Part shown: in pieces, positions 1 through 11,699 of the stretch
How positions within the stretch are numbered: position 1 is the stretch's first letter
Layout: every line of letters begins with the position of its first letter
Source: Tricholoma matsutake
Lineage: Eukaryota; Basidiomycota; Agaricomycetes; Agaricales; Tricholomataceae
DNA length: 64,000 bases
NCBI GenBank assembly: GCA_026075535.2
Contig: AP026549.1
Location: 8,308,001-8,372,000 of the forward strand
Direction of reading: 5' to 3'
The notes under the pieces: model-generated
Database searches by the model: none
Told to the model about the DNA's origin: nothing
The model's input: the letters and a program-made list of their open reading frames with translations, nothing else
Program-made: the position numbers and the translations under genes

Positions 1-800
1 TAGGTTCCAGTAGATACTTGAGTGAGTACTTGGATATGTACTGGCAAGTACTAGTCAGTACTCAAATAGGTGCCAGTAAGTACTTGAGTAAGTACTTGGA
101 CATACAACTTGGATGTGCAAGTGAGTACCTGAGTAGATACCTGCCAGTGGACATGTAGGTACTTAGACATGGAAGTAGATACTTGCAACAGCAGACCTGC
201 ATGTGCAGACATCTGCTAATAATACTTTCCCAATTTATCAAATGTCTTCTTATATACTTCCCATAGAGTAGTTTGACAGTATTGAATAAACAACACTTCA
301 ATACTTCCAATATTCCCTGGCTTTAGTATGGTGAAGGTATGGGGTGTATGACTACTCTTTTTGTTTGTGTACTTCCATGATATTTCAAGCATACTGACAC
401 AGAGGTTTTCTAGATCTTTTCCATCACATTGCTAACATATCCCAAGCAGAGTATTGTGATATCACCTTGATAGTATTGTAGATAGTATCTTGGTAGTACT
501 GAAGAAATTACCTCAATACCACCAAGTTACTGCCTTCTCAGTACTTGAAAAATATTTTCATCTTTCACTTCAATACTCCATTAGAAGTATCTTAATATTA
601 TTGTGATAGTAGGGAGGAAATATTGTATTATTTTTCAGCCAAGACATTCAGAATACAGTTACAATATGTACAAGTTACTAATGTGGAGTTATGGTAATCA
701 ACAATCAGCATACTTGCAACATACTTCTGGGCTAGTATCTTGACAGTATTAGGAATACTTCCAAGATACTTACATAATACCCCATCAGGGGTATTGTGCC
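1..800. repeat. AGTACTTG/AGTATCTT-rich short repeats
   Basis: The first 200 bases are built from overlapping copies of the palindromic word CAAGTACTTG and variants such as GAGTACTTGG and GGTAGTACT. Looser copies (AGTATCTTG, ATACTTCC) continue to about 800. No coding region is convincing here. The pattern resembles subterminal repeats of a DNA transposon or a decayed satellite. Its left boundary lies outside the window. Confidence 0.5.
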
Positions 801-1279
801 CTGCACCCAGTGTGAGATTTCATATTGTACCTGTCTCGGGCTTTGACAGCACATTTGCCTTTTGTATGAGATTTTTCATGACTTTTGTGTTGTTCTGACC
901 TATTAAAAATGTTGAGGATGATTACATGGAATGAGAAGAGGCTTAATACTCTGGTTTATGTGATCCACAGTTTTGATGATGGTGTGCTGCAATCACAGAC
1001 TTGTGCCTAGACTGCACTGAATCTTGGAAAAAGTGATATAAGACAAGCAAAACTTACTTATCATATGACCATTTACTTTTGGTCCGGTTTGCTGCTAGAT
1101 GGGCCTCAGGCATGTGGTATAATCTTGGGCAACCCATGGGTGTACTCACATTAACAGTTGGAACTTCACATCTTGTTGCTTACTTCTGGACAACTGTCTG
1201 CCCTTTACTCAAAACTTCCAGTTTCCTTTGAAATAACATAACAGGCAACCAGTACAGTATTTCTAGACCTTTTGTTTCT
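801..1279. other. no recognisable feature
   Basis: AT-rich sequence between the short repeats and the KDZ-associated region. I see no ORF with family resemblance, no terminal repeat and no RNA gene. Confidence 0.4.
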
Positions 1280-2500
1280 GTGTTTCTAAAATTTTCGGTA
1301 CAGGAAGGATTTCTTGTTGAATTTTCTTGCTTTTATTCCAGACCCGGCTATCTGGAAAACAGCATAACCGGAGCCAAATCCAAACACTTCTTTTCAACCA
1401 TACACTCCAGCCACAATTCAGAATGGGTACTCAACTCACAGTTGGCTGGCCATATTCACAATCAATCTATGACTTGGTCTCCGAGCTCCATTTGAATGCC
1501 AGACATCCAGTTCGAGAGGTATTGGTTCCTGTATCCTGATCAGGAACGATCAGTTGCTGATTCATGCTGGCAATTGAGGTGATATTTGGCAACAACGTCC
1601 TTCCAGCCTGGTTCCTGGAGAGCCAGGAAAAGCAGTCATTCATCAAAGAACTTGGCCCGTATTTCCGTCAAGCAAGGTTGAGTGGGGAGCAGCTTGAGTT
1701 CATCACTAAAGCAGCAGAGATCTGGTTTGAGCGCTGGCCATTTTGCCTTCAAGATCATCACGATTCAGAGGCATTATACCTTGCCACAGAGGGATGGATG
1801 GTGGTAAAGCTCTGTTTGGCTCCATCGCTTGCAATTTGTACTGAACCTGGAATGTCAGCAATTGGAGCAAGACTTTGACCTTTTTTTTTGTGTGGAGGCG
1901 GGGGTCAATGATCAATGGGTCTCAAAGCTTGAAGATTACCATCTTCAGCTGGTGTGTCAAGCATTTCCTTGATATCTGCAATCCCAAAACTGAGTGGGGA
2001 TCTTAGTTGGCAGAAGACCATGAGTTGGCAGACAGGTTCCACAAATGGCTCATCTGTCAGTATCCGGCAAGTTCGGAAAGGCTCCAGAGAGACAATGTGC
2101 CCACAAATTGCATGCTGTTGCAGCCTCAAACACTGGGTTTGTTAGTGAGAAAGAATACACATGACAGTGATGAGGAATATATTGTACAGACTGGGGGCAT
2201 GCCAAAAAGAAGAATGAGAAAACTCCATACCAGGATGACAAATTTTGTTTAAGTAACTCCCATTAGTTTTTACAATGTATCAGTGATGGAATAGTTCTTT
2301 CTTTGTTCAACGACTGTCGTTGATCTTTCCCTATGTCGATGTGATGCGCGTATGCTCATGTGTTCTCAATGCCAGTCACATGGCTGTCATTCAAGATTAT
2401 TGATTGCTTACTATCATCCACTAGGTGTGATGGCCTCAAAGAGCAAACATCGCTGCATTGTCCTTGATCACTACAATCCCCATGTTGAGAATACACTGCC
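1280..2500 (+). other. unrecognised small ORFs upstream of KDZ transposase
   Basis: Several short plus-strand ORFs lie here. The most protein-like runs from 1564 to 1878 and contains W-F-L-E, F-I-K-E-L-G-P-Y-F-R-Q and W-F-E-R-W-P segments, the sort of aromatic-rich helical sequence expected of a real domain. I do not recognise its family. It could be a separate decayed gene or a passenger exon of the KDZ element that follows. Reading frames change repeatedly, so it is not intact. Confidence 0.25.
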
Positions 2501-2518
2501 CACCCATGAAAATCTGGA

Positions 2519-5500
2519 ATGACACACCCATTTTCAACCTGGTCCACAATGCCTGGCTGTACACCAAGATTTCATATCCATACCCACCTCTCCTGTGAAA
2601 CGGTCTGCTACTTGCAATCCTTAGCAAATGTCGATGAGCCAGTATTTATGACTGATATTTTTGATGAAACATCACCTACTAGTGGGTTTGACAACAGTAT
2701 ACCCCTTGATGACACCCTAGCCGAAGATGGGCAACAACTTTCCAGTGTTGAGATGCTTGAACAGCCCTCTGAACACAGGAAACAGAATTTGGCTTCTGTA
2801 TGCTATTTTCAGTTCACTGATACAACTGTTCCTGACTCCTGCCATAGGAAAATCCACTTCTCGCATGAGTTCCCTACATCGACACATACCTGGAGGAAGT
2901 TTTATGCCTCGAAGGATGTGGTGATGCTAGAAAGTCATGTAGCTGCTGTGCTGAAGCAGATGCTTCACCTATCTTCCATTGCCGTGATTGTCATGACCTA
3001 CGACTCTACTGCTGTATGTGCATCATCACCTTGCATCAGGCGATGCCCTTTCACCGCATTGATGTGAGTATTGTCTGATTTTGATGTGGTCTGTTGGCTG
3101 ATGGATCCAGCGATGGGACATCTCATATTTCTCTAAAACGACACTCAAACACCTGGGCCTTCATGTACAGTTGGGCCACCCCCTCGGTGAAACTTGCCCT
3201 AACCCTGCAAAGGCTTACAATGACACTTTCATCATCATCAACATGCATGGCACTCACAATGTCTGCCTCGACTATTGTGCCTGCCAGCAAGCAAATTCAC
3301 GCCCCATTCAGCTACTCCAGGCTCAACTTTGGCCATCAACAGTCACAGATCCCCAGTCTGCCACAACATTCCAAGTTCTCGAACACTTCCAACTTCTCAA
3401 CTTTACATCAAAAATATCCGGGTGGGAGTTCTATCGAGCCTTAGCAGGCCAATCTGACAATACTGGAACCCAACCCCCACTGGTAGGATTTTCCTCCACC
3501 CAATCAGCACACGCTGATGAATTTTTAGGATGGATATGTTTCCTTCTTGCGAATGATGCACAGTGGCACCATGTACAGTTACTCAAGTGGAGTGGGTGCG
3601 GGCATGACCAAATGGGCGTCTCTGGCACCAAGGAGGGAGAATGTGCAGTTTTGTGTCCCGCCTGCCTGTATGCAGGAATAAACTTACCTGAAGGTTGGGA
3701 GAAGGCTGGGAAGGAGAAAGCGTATGTCTTCCTTTGTTGCTGTGTAGAGGATATCACACTGATATCCAAAAACAGTTGGTTATATGCTCTGTTCTTGGCA
3801 ATTGATGCAAACTTTTGCTTGAAGCGAATGAATGTGTCTAGCAATGCAAAAGACCCAGGCCTGAATCGTGGTTACACATATGTTGTCGAGGAGAAGAAGT
3901 TTCAGAGCCATCTCGCTCAGTTTGGGGATAAATTGGAGGATGATACCAGCACGTGCAACAATCATGATGCCATCAAATCTGCAATGATGCGCAGTGGTCA
4001 TGGAGTGTCAGCAAACGGTCTAGGATTGGCTGGATGTAGTAGACATGATATGGCATGACCCACATCGCTAGGCAACCTTCAGAAAGGGGAGCGGTGAGTT
4101 GTTACTGTGTTTATCCTGCATGATCCTCTTTCGTTTACACGTCTCCATTTAAGGTACATCAACATGTACTATTTTTTTCTCACAAGTCTTGCACATTTTC
4201 TTCCCATCCTATTAGTAATATCTTATGATATTGTCTGCCAATGGATTCGGAACCTCACTAGTCGCTGCAGTTCCTATCCTCCGAATGCTCTCAGTCCTGG
4301 CCACTCCCATATCCTTACTGCACTTATCCCAAAGTTCCACCTGCCAGCCTATAAAGTTGGCTGTCACACTGAGTACAATTTCAATTACACACCCCATGTT
4401 GGCTGCACCGATGGTGAAGCACCTGAAAGTGGCTGGGCAGCTACAAATGCTGTCCCAAATAGCACAAAAGAGATGGGCCCTGGATCTCAATGCGATACTC
4501 TCAACGACCACTTCGGGGACTACAATTGGTGCAAGATCATGTCAATAGGTTTGTACATACTTTCTCAATGAATCACTCGCTCATTCTTTCACCAGCACAG
4601 ACTTTTGTTTGCCAAGTCAAGGAGGCGCTTGAGGCTCGTGCAGAGCAGGTAGAAGCATTTCAAGAGTTTGACGTGGCACTTCCTGCCAGCATGACCAAGG
4701 AGTGGACAAAGATGGTCCAGGATTTGGAGGGGGATAGAGCATGCATCAACCCTTACTCCATGACATTGTGGGGTGATTGTAGATTTTTGGCCTCCTGCTT
4801 TCCATGCTTACAATCCTTATCAGCCATTAAAGAAAAGGATATTTGTCTAACCCTTGCCAAAGAGGACAAAGCTGAACTCAAGAAGGGAACCTCTGAGCTC
4901 CTACATGAATCCGTTTTGGCAAGCATGCTGATCTGGCAGGGCCTGGAGCTAGAGGAACAGCAGTAAGCACCATGTTCATCTGTTGATTACATGGTTAATC
5001 TGGGCACTAGGAGTAAACTACAATCCAACTCCAATGCCCTAGGGCCTCATTCCACAGACCTCCAGCGTGCGAAGGTCCTTGAGTGATGCAATGCCCTGCA
5101 GCGCAAGATCGAAGCCTGGATAGAAATCCAGCTGTTGCAACAATACGTTCCCGTGCAAATCCTGACAGTAGCAAGGAGCAGCCTGCTTCATTTGACATGA
5201 AGCTTCTCCTACCATCCGAGGTTATTGATGACATCCGGTGCCCACATCGTTTAATGTCATGTGAATTCTGCTTACGACAGGCATGGGCATTTCACCATCT
5301 TGACGAACTTTGTGGGCTTCTACTCCTCCACTCATATCTTTGCTGCGACAAGGATCAACATGTATCTGGAAACCAAATGCTCACCAGAAGTTGCACGGTC
5401 ATCGAGTCGGTCTCTATTTGGGTAAATGCAGCTGTGGCTCGATATCGCCAGTCACGTGCCACGCTTGAAAAACTTGCGCCACCGCTACTGGAAGTCACCT

Positions 5501-6109
5501 GGAGTAATCAGCTCCATGATCTGGCAGACAGCAATGTGGCTGGACTGTCATGGATGGATGGCAGCCATGCTGAGGGCAGGAAACAAGTGACATGGATATG
5601 GAAGGTTCATGGTTCAATTTCTGAAGAGGGTATGGATAAGCATTCATGAGAAGGTACATTCATATATTCCCGACTCATCACCACAAAGCAGATGACCTTC
5701 CCTACTTACAGCTCTTCTTGGTGTAAAGTGCATGCAAGGGCTCATCGGTGGCAGGAGGAGTGTCTCTTGCTGGAAGAAGAGATGTGTTGGGTGAAGGAGT
5801 TCTTTACCTGGCAAAGCATGAATGTGCAATCGTCACATTCCCTACCACCAATAACAGCCGTTCACCCAAAATTTTGTGCTTACCAGGGGGTATCTTTGAG
5901 CAAGCAGCTGCAGATGAGGTATGGCGTGCATATACACATCATCAGGTATGTATTCCATTCCTCCATCATCCTATGCTGATTATTTGTACTAGGCTGCTAT
6001 CCGCGATAAAATGCGAGCTCTGTGTGAGACGAAGTGGGTAGGCCTTTTGGAGCTTCTCTTAGGAGGAAAAGGGGCTGCAGTGGATGGTAATTTTGTTGAA
6101 TGTCATTAG
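2519..6109 (+). pseudogene. KDZ transposase, CxC2-type, decayed
   Basis: This is a Kyakuja-Dileera-Zisupton (KDZ) DNA transposase with an N-terminal CxC2-like cysteine cluster. Seen in sequence: a cysteine-rich stretch translated from about 2890 (LEEVLCLEG, then C-S-C-C and H-C-R-D-C); then after a clean 47-nt intron (3064-3110) LQLGHPLGETC-like text, YNDTFIIINMHG, CPACLYAGINLPEGWE and AIDANFCLKR; SYDIVCQW near 4230; PKFHLPAY; TDGEAPESGW; and KEMGPGSQCDTLNDHFGDYNW near 4470. Further likely introns are 4094-4153, 4549-4595 and 5946-5992. The C-terminus (WCKVHARAHRWQEEC near 5720, then RDKMRALCETKW) ends at a TAG at 6107-6109. The conserved D/D/E-like positions are inferred from DANF, YD and DGE. 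A TGA replaces the Arg of the usual HDMARP at about 4056, and there are frameshifts near 2880 and 5100-5700, so it is inactive. I did not find its terminal repeats. Confidence 0.85.
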
Positions 6110-6178
6110 ATACAATATGTTGTGTACCAGTGACAACATGTCTAGTGTGGTTAAAAATAGTGGTACAGGTACAGGACT

Positions 6179-6345
6179 AGAACATTAAAAGAAGGGGAAG
6201 AAGCATGAGTAAAAATAACGCGAGGAAATGGACAAGAACATAAAAGAAGGGAAAGAAGCATGAGTAAAAATAACATGAGGGAACTCACAACGATGACAGA
6301 AAGAACATGAAAGGAAGTGAAAGAAGATCAAATAAAAATAATAAA
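6179..6345. repeat. minisatellite, about 60-bp unit, ~2.7 copies
   Basis: Three tandem, diverged copies of a purine-rich unit containing GAACAT-AAAAGAAGGG-AAGAAGCATGAGTAAAAATAAC, starting near 6179, 6236 and 6304. Divergence rises in the third copy. It lies just downstream of the KDZ pseudogene. Confidence 0.6.
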
Positions 6346-6442
6346 AACAGCATGCTGTTTGAGTTTGCTTGGGGTGGGGTGGTAGCGGGGCAGGAGTGGG
6401 GAGTACATCACCATCACCTAGCAGGATGATGATATATCAGCT

Positions 6443-6496
6443 GTCCTGCTAATTACCATGGATAATGTATCACCCTTTCATGGTAATTAGCAGGAC
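6443..6496. repeat. perfect 18-bp inverted repeat
   Basis: Arms 6443-6460 (GTCCTGCTAATTACCATG) and 6479-6496 are exact reverse complements around an 18-nt loop. There is no T-run to suggest a terminator. It may be the inner end of a small foldback element. Confidence 0.7.
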
Positions 6497-6509
6497 ATGA
6501 TACATTACC

Positions 6510-7497
6510 CTGCCAAACAGAGGTGGACTGCCTTGACCTTCAAAGGAGGTTGGTGAGGTTCAAAACCCATGCGGGGGTGTCAACCAGTGTCACCAAAGAA
6601 GGGAGTATGCTGCATTGTGGAGTGAGTGTGGTTGTTGTATGCAAATTTGGCGAGTGGCAGTAAGGTATCCCAGTTGTCCTGACATTTGTTGACAAAAACT
6701 CAGATGGACTGTTTGAGTTCTTGATTCATGTGTTTGGTTTGGCCATCTGACTGAGGGTGATATGCTGTGGATGCTGAAACCTTGATGCCTAAGAGATGAT
6801 ACAGTTCACACATGAACTTTGCGATGAATTGTGGTCCATGATTGGACAGTGGTGACTGAGTCTACAATGACCATGGTCATGTTGAACCCATGCAAATCGG
6901 GAAGTTCGACAATGAAGTCAACACTAGTCACCTCCCAGGGATGCTCAGGGATTGGGAGTGGTAGTAGTTCACTGAACGGCTTTCACTTTTGTGCCTTAGT
7001 TTGCAGGCATATATTGCAGGTCTTGCAATACTGTCCAATATAGCATGACATGTTCAGCCACCAATAGCTGCCCATGAGGAGTTCAAGTGTTTTCTATTGC
7101 CCCGCATGTCCCCCGATTCAAGAGTCGTGATGCTGTTCAGTAATCTGACACCATAAGTCTGCAATGAGAGGAACATAGATGTGATCACAAAACCTCCATA
7201 GCCCATCTTCCTTTGCCCACTCTGCACTCCTCAGTGTTTTGCCCTTTGGCTCATTGAATTCCTTCATCACTAACACCACCGCATCTTTCTCCTTTCCATC
7301 TTGAACCCCCTTGCAAATCTCTCAAAGTATGTCCCTTTCCACCCCTTTGACGGTCATTCCTTTGAGTGCACATGCTGCAAAAAAATTGGGTTTGAGCAGA
7401 GTGATGTTGTCAAGACCAATTCCTCTGACCAGATTTCCGATCGTTTCCACTGCCTTTTCCGGCTGCCTTGCAACACTTCCCACCTCCTATCAGCAGC
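6510..7497 (-). pseudogene. Ty3/Gypsy integrase fragment
   Basis: Read on the minus strand from 7497 down, the translation gives the linker between RNase H and integrase (DNITLLKPNFF), then EWAKEDGLWRF, an H2C2 zinc-binding region (HHDS ... YWWLNMSCYIGQYCKTCNIC), VDFIVELPDLHGF, and the integrase core SDHGPQFIAKFMCELYHLLG with AYHPQSDGQT and LLPLAKFAYNNH. It ends with MGFEPHQPP near 6530. These are diagnostic of Ty3/Gypsy pol. Frameshifts and TGA stops interrupt it, and gag, protease, RT and LTRs are missing on both sides. It therefore looks like a truncated relic, cut near 7500 where a differently oriented Gypsy element begins. It belongs to a different family from that neighbour. Confidence 0.85.
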
Positions 7498-8030
7498 ACT
7501 GCCTAGAGGTAAAATTCCCTCATTTCCAATTAGATGAAACAGTTTCAGGATTTGCCTCGGAAGCTGGTTTGCAATTATCACAGCCTCAGAAACCCCTATC
7601 GCCTCTGGCCTTTAGTATTTAAGCTAGCTACTTTTGTTTTGTATTGCCAGTTTGTAAATCAACAAAGTAACTCAATTAATCCCACTCTATCTTTGCTCCA
7701 ATTCATCTCTTAAGTCTTCCTCACACCTTTACTCGTCCTCTCTGGAAAACCTCCAGACCTCCAATCCTCTCCTCTTACCTTATCTGAAATTAGGACACTT
7801 GATGAGGAGAAGGGTGGAGCTTCTTATAAGCTGAAGCCAAGTCCTTCCTGTCCCAATAACTCTCGCCTCAGAATTCCATCAGGATCCCACTCCTGTCTGA
7901 CTCTGTCAAATTCTACTGTCCAGGTCCAACTGGAAATCTGATGTCTTCCTTCCCCGAACTCAGAACTTAACAGTATTTACAAACTCACACTTCTCTTGTC
8001 AAATCTAACAATCCATCTTTTAACCCCTCT
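7498..8030 (+). other. probable Gypsy LTR remnant and leader
   Basis: Between the reversed integrase relic and the Gag start is a non-coding stretch with a TATA-like TATTTAAGC near 7615, followed by pyrimidine-rich sequence and many TCTC/CTCC runs, as in a retrotransposon R-U5/leader. No second LTR copy is in the window for comparison, so the LTR edges cannot be fixed. Confidence 0.35.
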
Positions 8031-9104
8031 ATGGCTCGCACTGAATCTCAGACCCAACAAACCACAAGGAACTCTTGCCATGCTGGCATGGTACCAGGAT
8101 TATCAGCAATCTGCCACTCAATACTCCCTTCACCTAGGCACACTTTGACTTTTGGTGCATCCACCAGACCATCCAACATCTTCTGACAAATTGGTTCTGG
8201 AGCACCCTCCACCAGTGCAAACCTCATGTCTCAGCCTCTGCAGACCCCTTGGAATACGACTCCACTTGAGTACATAGAGAATGTCAGGCAACCTAACCCC
8301 TTCAACAAGGAAGGTCCAGGTGAAGAGGACAGACTTCACAGTGGACCTGACGACCCCAGTGGTCCTGACAGCCCTGGGGATGACCCCAATCCTGATGACC
8401 CTTCTGACTCTCAACCTCCCAATGGTGGAAATCCTGACTCAGGAGATAGGTTCCTCGATGCTCTCTTTGAGCTCTCGGATAGTCTCCGAACCCTCTGGCA
8501 GAATCAAGCACCCAAGTCCGAGAAAATCAAAGTCCAGGACCCTGACACTTTCGATGGGGCCAACCCCCAGAAACTTTGGGACTTCCTAGTATCATGCAAC
8601 CTTCACTTCCATGATTGTCCTCAGGTTTTTGCCTCCGACAAAAAGAAGATCCTATTCATCCTTTCCTACCTCAAAGGGTCAGCCCTTAGCTGGTTTGAAC
8701 CTGGACTAAATGACCCAACAAATTCCGCCCATTGGATGTGGAACTACAAGGTATTCCTTAGTGAGTTGGAAAGTAATTTTGTTCCTCACGACCCTGTTGG
8801 GGATGCAGAGAAAGCCCTTTCAGAACTCACGATGAAGGAAGGTGGAAGAATAGTGAAGTATAATGTGGACTTCTGGGAACTGGCTTCCTGGGTCAACTGG
8901 AATGAGGCTGCACTATGCGACTGGTATTTCCGTGGTCTTCCACTCTGTCTATGCATAGAAGTCTTACAGGGGGGACGATCCAATACTCTAGCATCCCTAC
9001 ATCTTAAAGCCCAGGATGCTGACAACATCTATTGGATGCAGGAAGAGGAAACCTGCTTAGAAGCAAAAATCAAAAGGTTAGAATCTAAAGAGGAAGAGCA
9101 TTAG
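8031..9104 (+). pseudogene. Ty3/Gypsy Gag, truncated
   Basis: The in-frame ATG at 8031 (MARTESQTQQ) opens the same frame as the long ORF at 8226, but a TGA at 8184-8186 breaks it, so the apparent start at 8226 is secondary. The protein has an acidic, Pro/Asp-rich N-terminus, then the retrotransposon Gag fold: DPDTFDGANPQKLWDFL, DKKKILFILSYLKGSALSWFEPGL, a coiled segment, and EELCDWYFRGLP-like text. Gag forms the particle that packages element RNA. No CCHC knuckle follows: the frame runs into an inserted hAT-like element and stops at 9102-9104. The matching RT resumes at 10659 in the same orientation. Confidence 0.8.
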
Positions 9105-10654
9105 TTAGCAAAAAAGAATGATTTAAGATTAAAAAAACATACCTGAGGGCCCAAATGATGACTAGCATGTCATCTGGGCCCACTTTCCAGTCATTCAGTG
9201 TGGTATTTTGAGGTAGGTGGTGTAAATGGTAGAGATGATGCGGGATTGTGGGTCATTCATGGTCATGGGAGTTGTTTAGAAAGTGGTGCAACTTTCTTTT
9301 TGGGGAGCACAAGCATGACCAAATGGTCTGTGCACAGCCATGGTGTATACAAGGACTTGTGAAACAAGCTCTTTTTGCCCTGGGTTCCCATTGCCCTTTT
9401 GTATATCATAAATATAAGTACAAGTAGACTACATTAGTTATATTTTTTTCAAATACAGTACATAAATTTACCTAAGTAGTATAGGATATGTAGAACTGTA
9501 AGAAGACCAGTTACAACCAATTGCAACCAGTTTTTGAATGGTTTTCAAGTATTCTGAAATAGAGGCAACTGGCAACCTGACCGCTGATAGGTCCACTATG
9601 GCAGCAGAGCTCTGAAATCAAGAAATCACACTCAGACACCTCCTTCCCAAAGTCCTACAATTTCGCAAATGCTTACAAACACCTACGAAGGCACAAAACA
9701 ACAAAACAATACTTTGAAACATCTCGAAAGACTTTGAACCATTTTGAACAACTTTGGCTACCGTATTCCTATCGTACTGAACCTCGAACACATGCTCCCA
9801 CCATTACACACACTAACACATCGTGTTCCTGCCACCACAAACATGAAGAAACACAACGGCTAGCAACTTAGCATGCATCGAGGCATTTTTCGACATATTC
9901 ATGATTTATTGGAACCACAAGACAAGGAGATTTGATATATCATGTATATGGCACATTTCTTTCTTATCATTTTCTCATTTACTTCGTGATTTCGATACCT
10001 TGTTCACTGCCTCACATTTACCACATGTTTTGCCTCATGTTCTCTAGCCTTTTTAGGTACTTTCTTTATTTTATATAAAAAGATGTACTAGATACAAAGA
10101 AAAACAAGAAAGTCGTCATCTTCCTCCCAGATCACAGTGATTTGAGAGTTTAGTTTAGTCTTATTCAGTCCAAAGTTTGCTAAACTTCCTTGAAATTCCT
10201 TGAAATTCCTCGCATTATGCTATTTTCGCTCTCGTTTCCCTCGATTCACCTTTGTTTTGCTTCTACTACTCGTCTAGTCTCCTGATCTTGTGTCCGAACA
10301 TATTTGCACACTCAAAATTCCTCGAAACCTTTTCGAAAAATATCGCGACATCTCGAAAATCATCACAACTCCTCAAAACACATTCTTTTAGCTTCGAACT
10401 GCTTCAACAAGCAGTTATTTTATGACTATTTGACGGTTGGTCTGACAGGTGACATCTAGAGGGCCTCACATCCTTCCTCTGACTCATGTTATACCATCCA
10501 AAGCCATTTTGTGGGTTTTGTTTGGGTTTCTGGGTTGAGCATCATCACCACCCCCGAAACCGAGCAACTGCAACCGATGGTTCAGTTGCATTTGGTTGGG
10601 TTCAGTTGAGTTGCGGTTTTTTTTCCAGTCCATTGGACTGGACCTTTAAACACT
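9105..10654. mobile_element. truncated hAT-like non-autonomous element
   Basis: The right end is TIR-like: the reverse complement of the last bases reads TAGTGTTTAAAGGTCCAGTC, matching the termini of the elements at 26880-27323 and 51947-53507. The stretch 9276-9420 is a reverse-complement relative of 52220-52350 in the latter. A GGGCCCA hairpin (9147-9158 with 9170-9181) and, on the minus strand, an intron-like GTATGTTTTTTT...GCTAACTAA lie at the left edge, where the true left terminus is missing. It has no coding capacity. It splits Gypsy gag from RT, and a solo LTR splits it in turn. Confidence 0.65.
9585..10547 (+). repeat. solo Gypsy LTR
   Basis: A 963-bp TG...CA unit starts TGATAGGTCCAC and ends GTTGAGCATCATCA. 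It is colinear with the 47590-48604 and 60110-61115 LTRs, including the GTTTGGGTTTC run near the 3' end and the CGAAA/CTTCGAA-rich body. Flanks CCGC (9581-9584) and CCAC (10548-10551) look like a decayed 4-bp duplication. It likely formed by LTR-LTR recombination. It is more diverged than the other copies. Confidence 0.75.
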
Positions 10655-10658
10655 AAAT

Positions 10659-11191
10659 ATGGTGAAGGACGTGACACCTTTACCAGACCAAGATGTTATT
10701 TGTCTCGATGTGGCCAGAGCAAAAATACAGTCTAAGATTGATTTGTCAGATGCATATGAACAAATATGCCTAGTCCCAGATGATGTGCATAAGACCACAT
10801 TCACAACAATCTATGGCACATTCATGAGCAATGTTATGCAACAGGGCAATTGCAACACCCCATCAATGTTTCAACGTGTGATGAACACAATATTCTGGGA
10901 ATTCATAGGCATATTCCCACACATTTATCTGGATGACATATTCATCTTTAGTAATTTGGTGCAGGAGCACCAGAGACATCTGGGATTGGTGTTCACGCAT
11001 CTATGCAAACACAAGTTCTATCTGAAATGGGAGAAGTGTGAACTATATGCAGACAAGGTGGGATGCCTTGGACACATGATAGATGAAAAGGCCTCCATGT
11101 GGACGCTGATAAAATGGCAAAGATATGGGAGTGCAATAGACCCCATAACTTCAATGATGTACAGAGGTTTTTAAGTCTTGTACAATATCTG
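10659..11191 (+). pseudogene. Ty3/Gypsy reverse transcriptase, 5' part
   Basis: The translation gives the canonical Gypsy RT core: VKDVTPLPDQD, SKIDLSDAYEQI (first catalytic Asp), GTFMSNVMQQGNCNTPSMFQ, YLDDIFIFSN (the YxDD active site, from about 10927), KCELYADKVGCLGHMID, then in the next frame DADKMAKIWE and DVQRFLSLVQYL. RT copies the element RNA into DNA. The coding continues after a 3.4-kb insertion, at 14585, where the same conserved LVQYLAHF segment is regained. A frameshift lies near 11095. Confidence 0.88.
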
Positions 11192-11396
11192 GAGGTCTTT
11201 AGACTCCCCCACCTTTCCCAGTGGACTCCGACTGGTCACCAGCCAACTGCCTGCAAAGTTGCCAGTCCAGTCTCAGTCCAGTCCAACTGGACTCCAAGTG
11301 GAATCCACCCAAATACTGGATTCCACTCAGACTGGTCCAGTGGAGTCCAGTGGAGTCCACTGGGAGTCCAGTCAGATTCTGCTGAAAAAGTGTGTA

Positions 11397-11482
11397 AGAA
11401 AAGGAATCGAACCCAGATCCCTGTGGGTTGCTTATGTAGTCATATTACACAATATAACCCTTACACAACAGTACCTTGTGTA
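11397..11482 (-). repeat. tRNA-like pol III promoter module
   Basis: On the minus strand the B box reads GGGTTCGATTCC, a match to the GGTTCRANNCC consensus, and a weak A-box-like AAGGGTTATATTG lies about 50 nt upstream. No acceptor stem can be built, so it is not a functional tRNA gene. It looks like a SINE-type or passenger internal promoter near the left end of element A. Confidence 0.5.
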
Positions 11483-11699
11483 AGGTATCATCTACTTGCT
11501 TTAGGTACTGTGGTGCAGCTATGTATGACAAAGCATATAGCTGCATCATCAAATGTGCCAGCTCATCACTCACCACCACCACCACCACCACCATCAATGC
11601 TGCCTCCCTCCCTCCTCTCCACTCTACCACCACCACCACTGCATGGACACCCATTGCCACTGCTCCCATGCCCAATCTGCCATCACCACCACCCACATA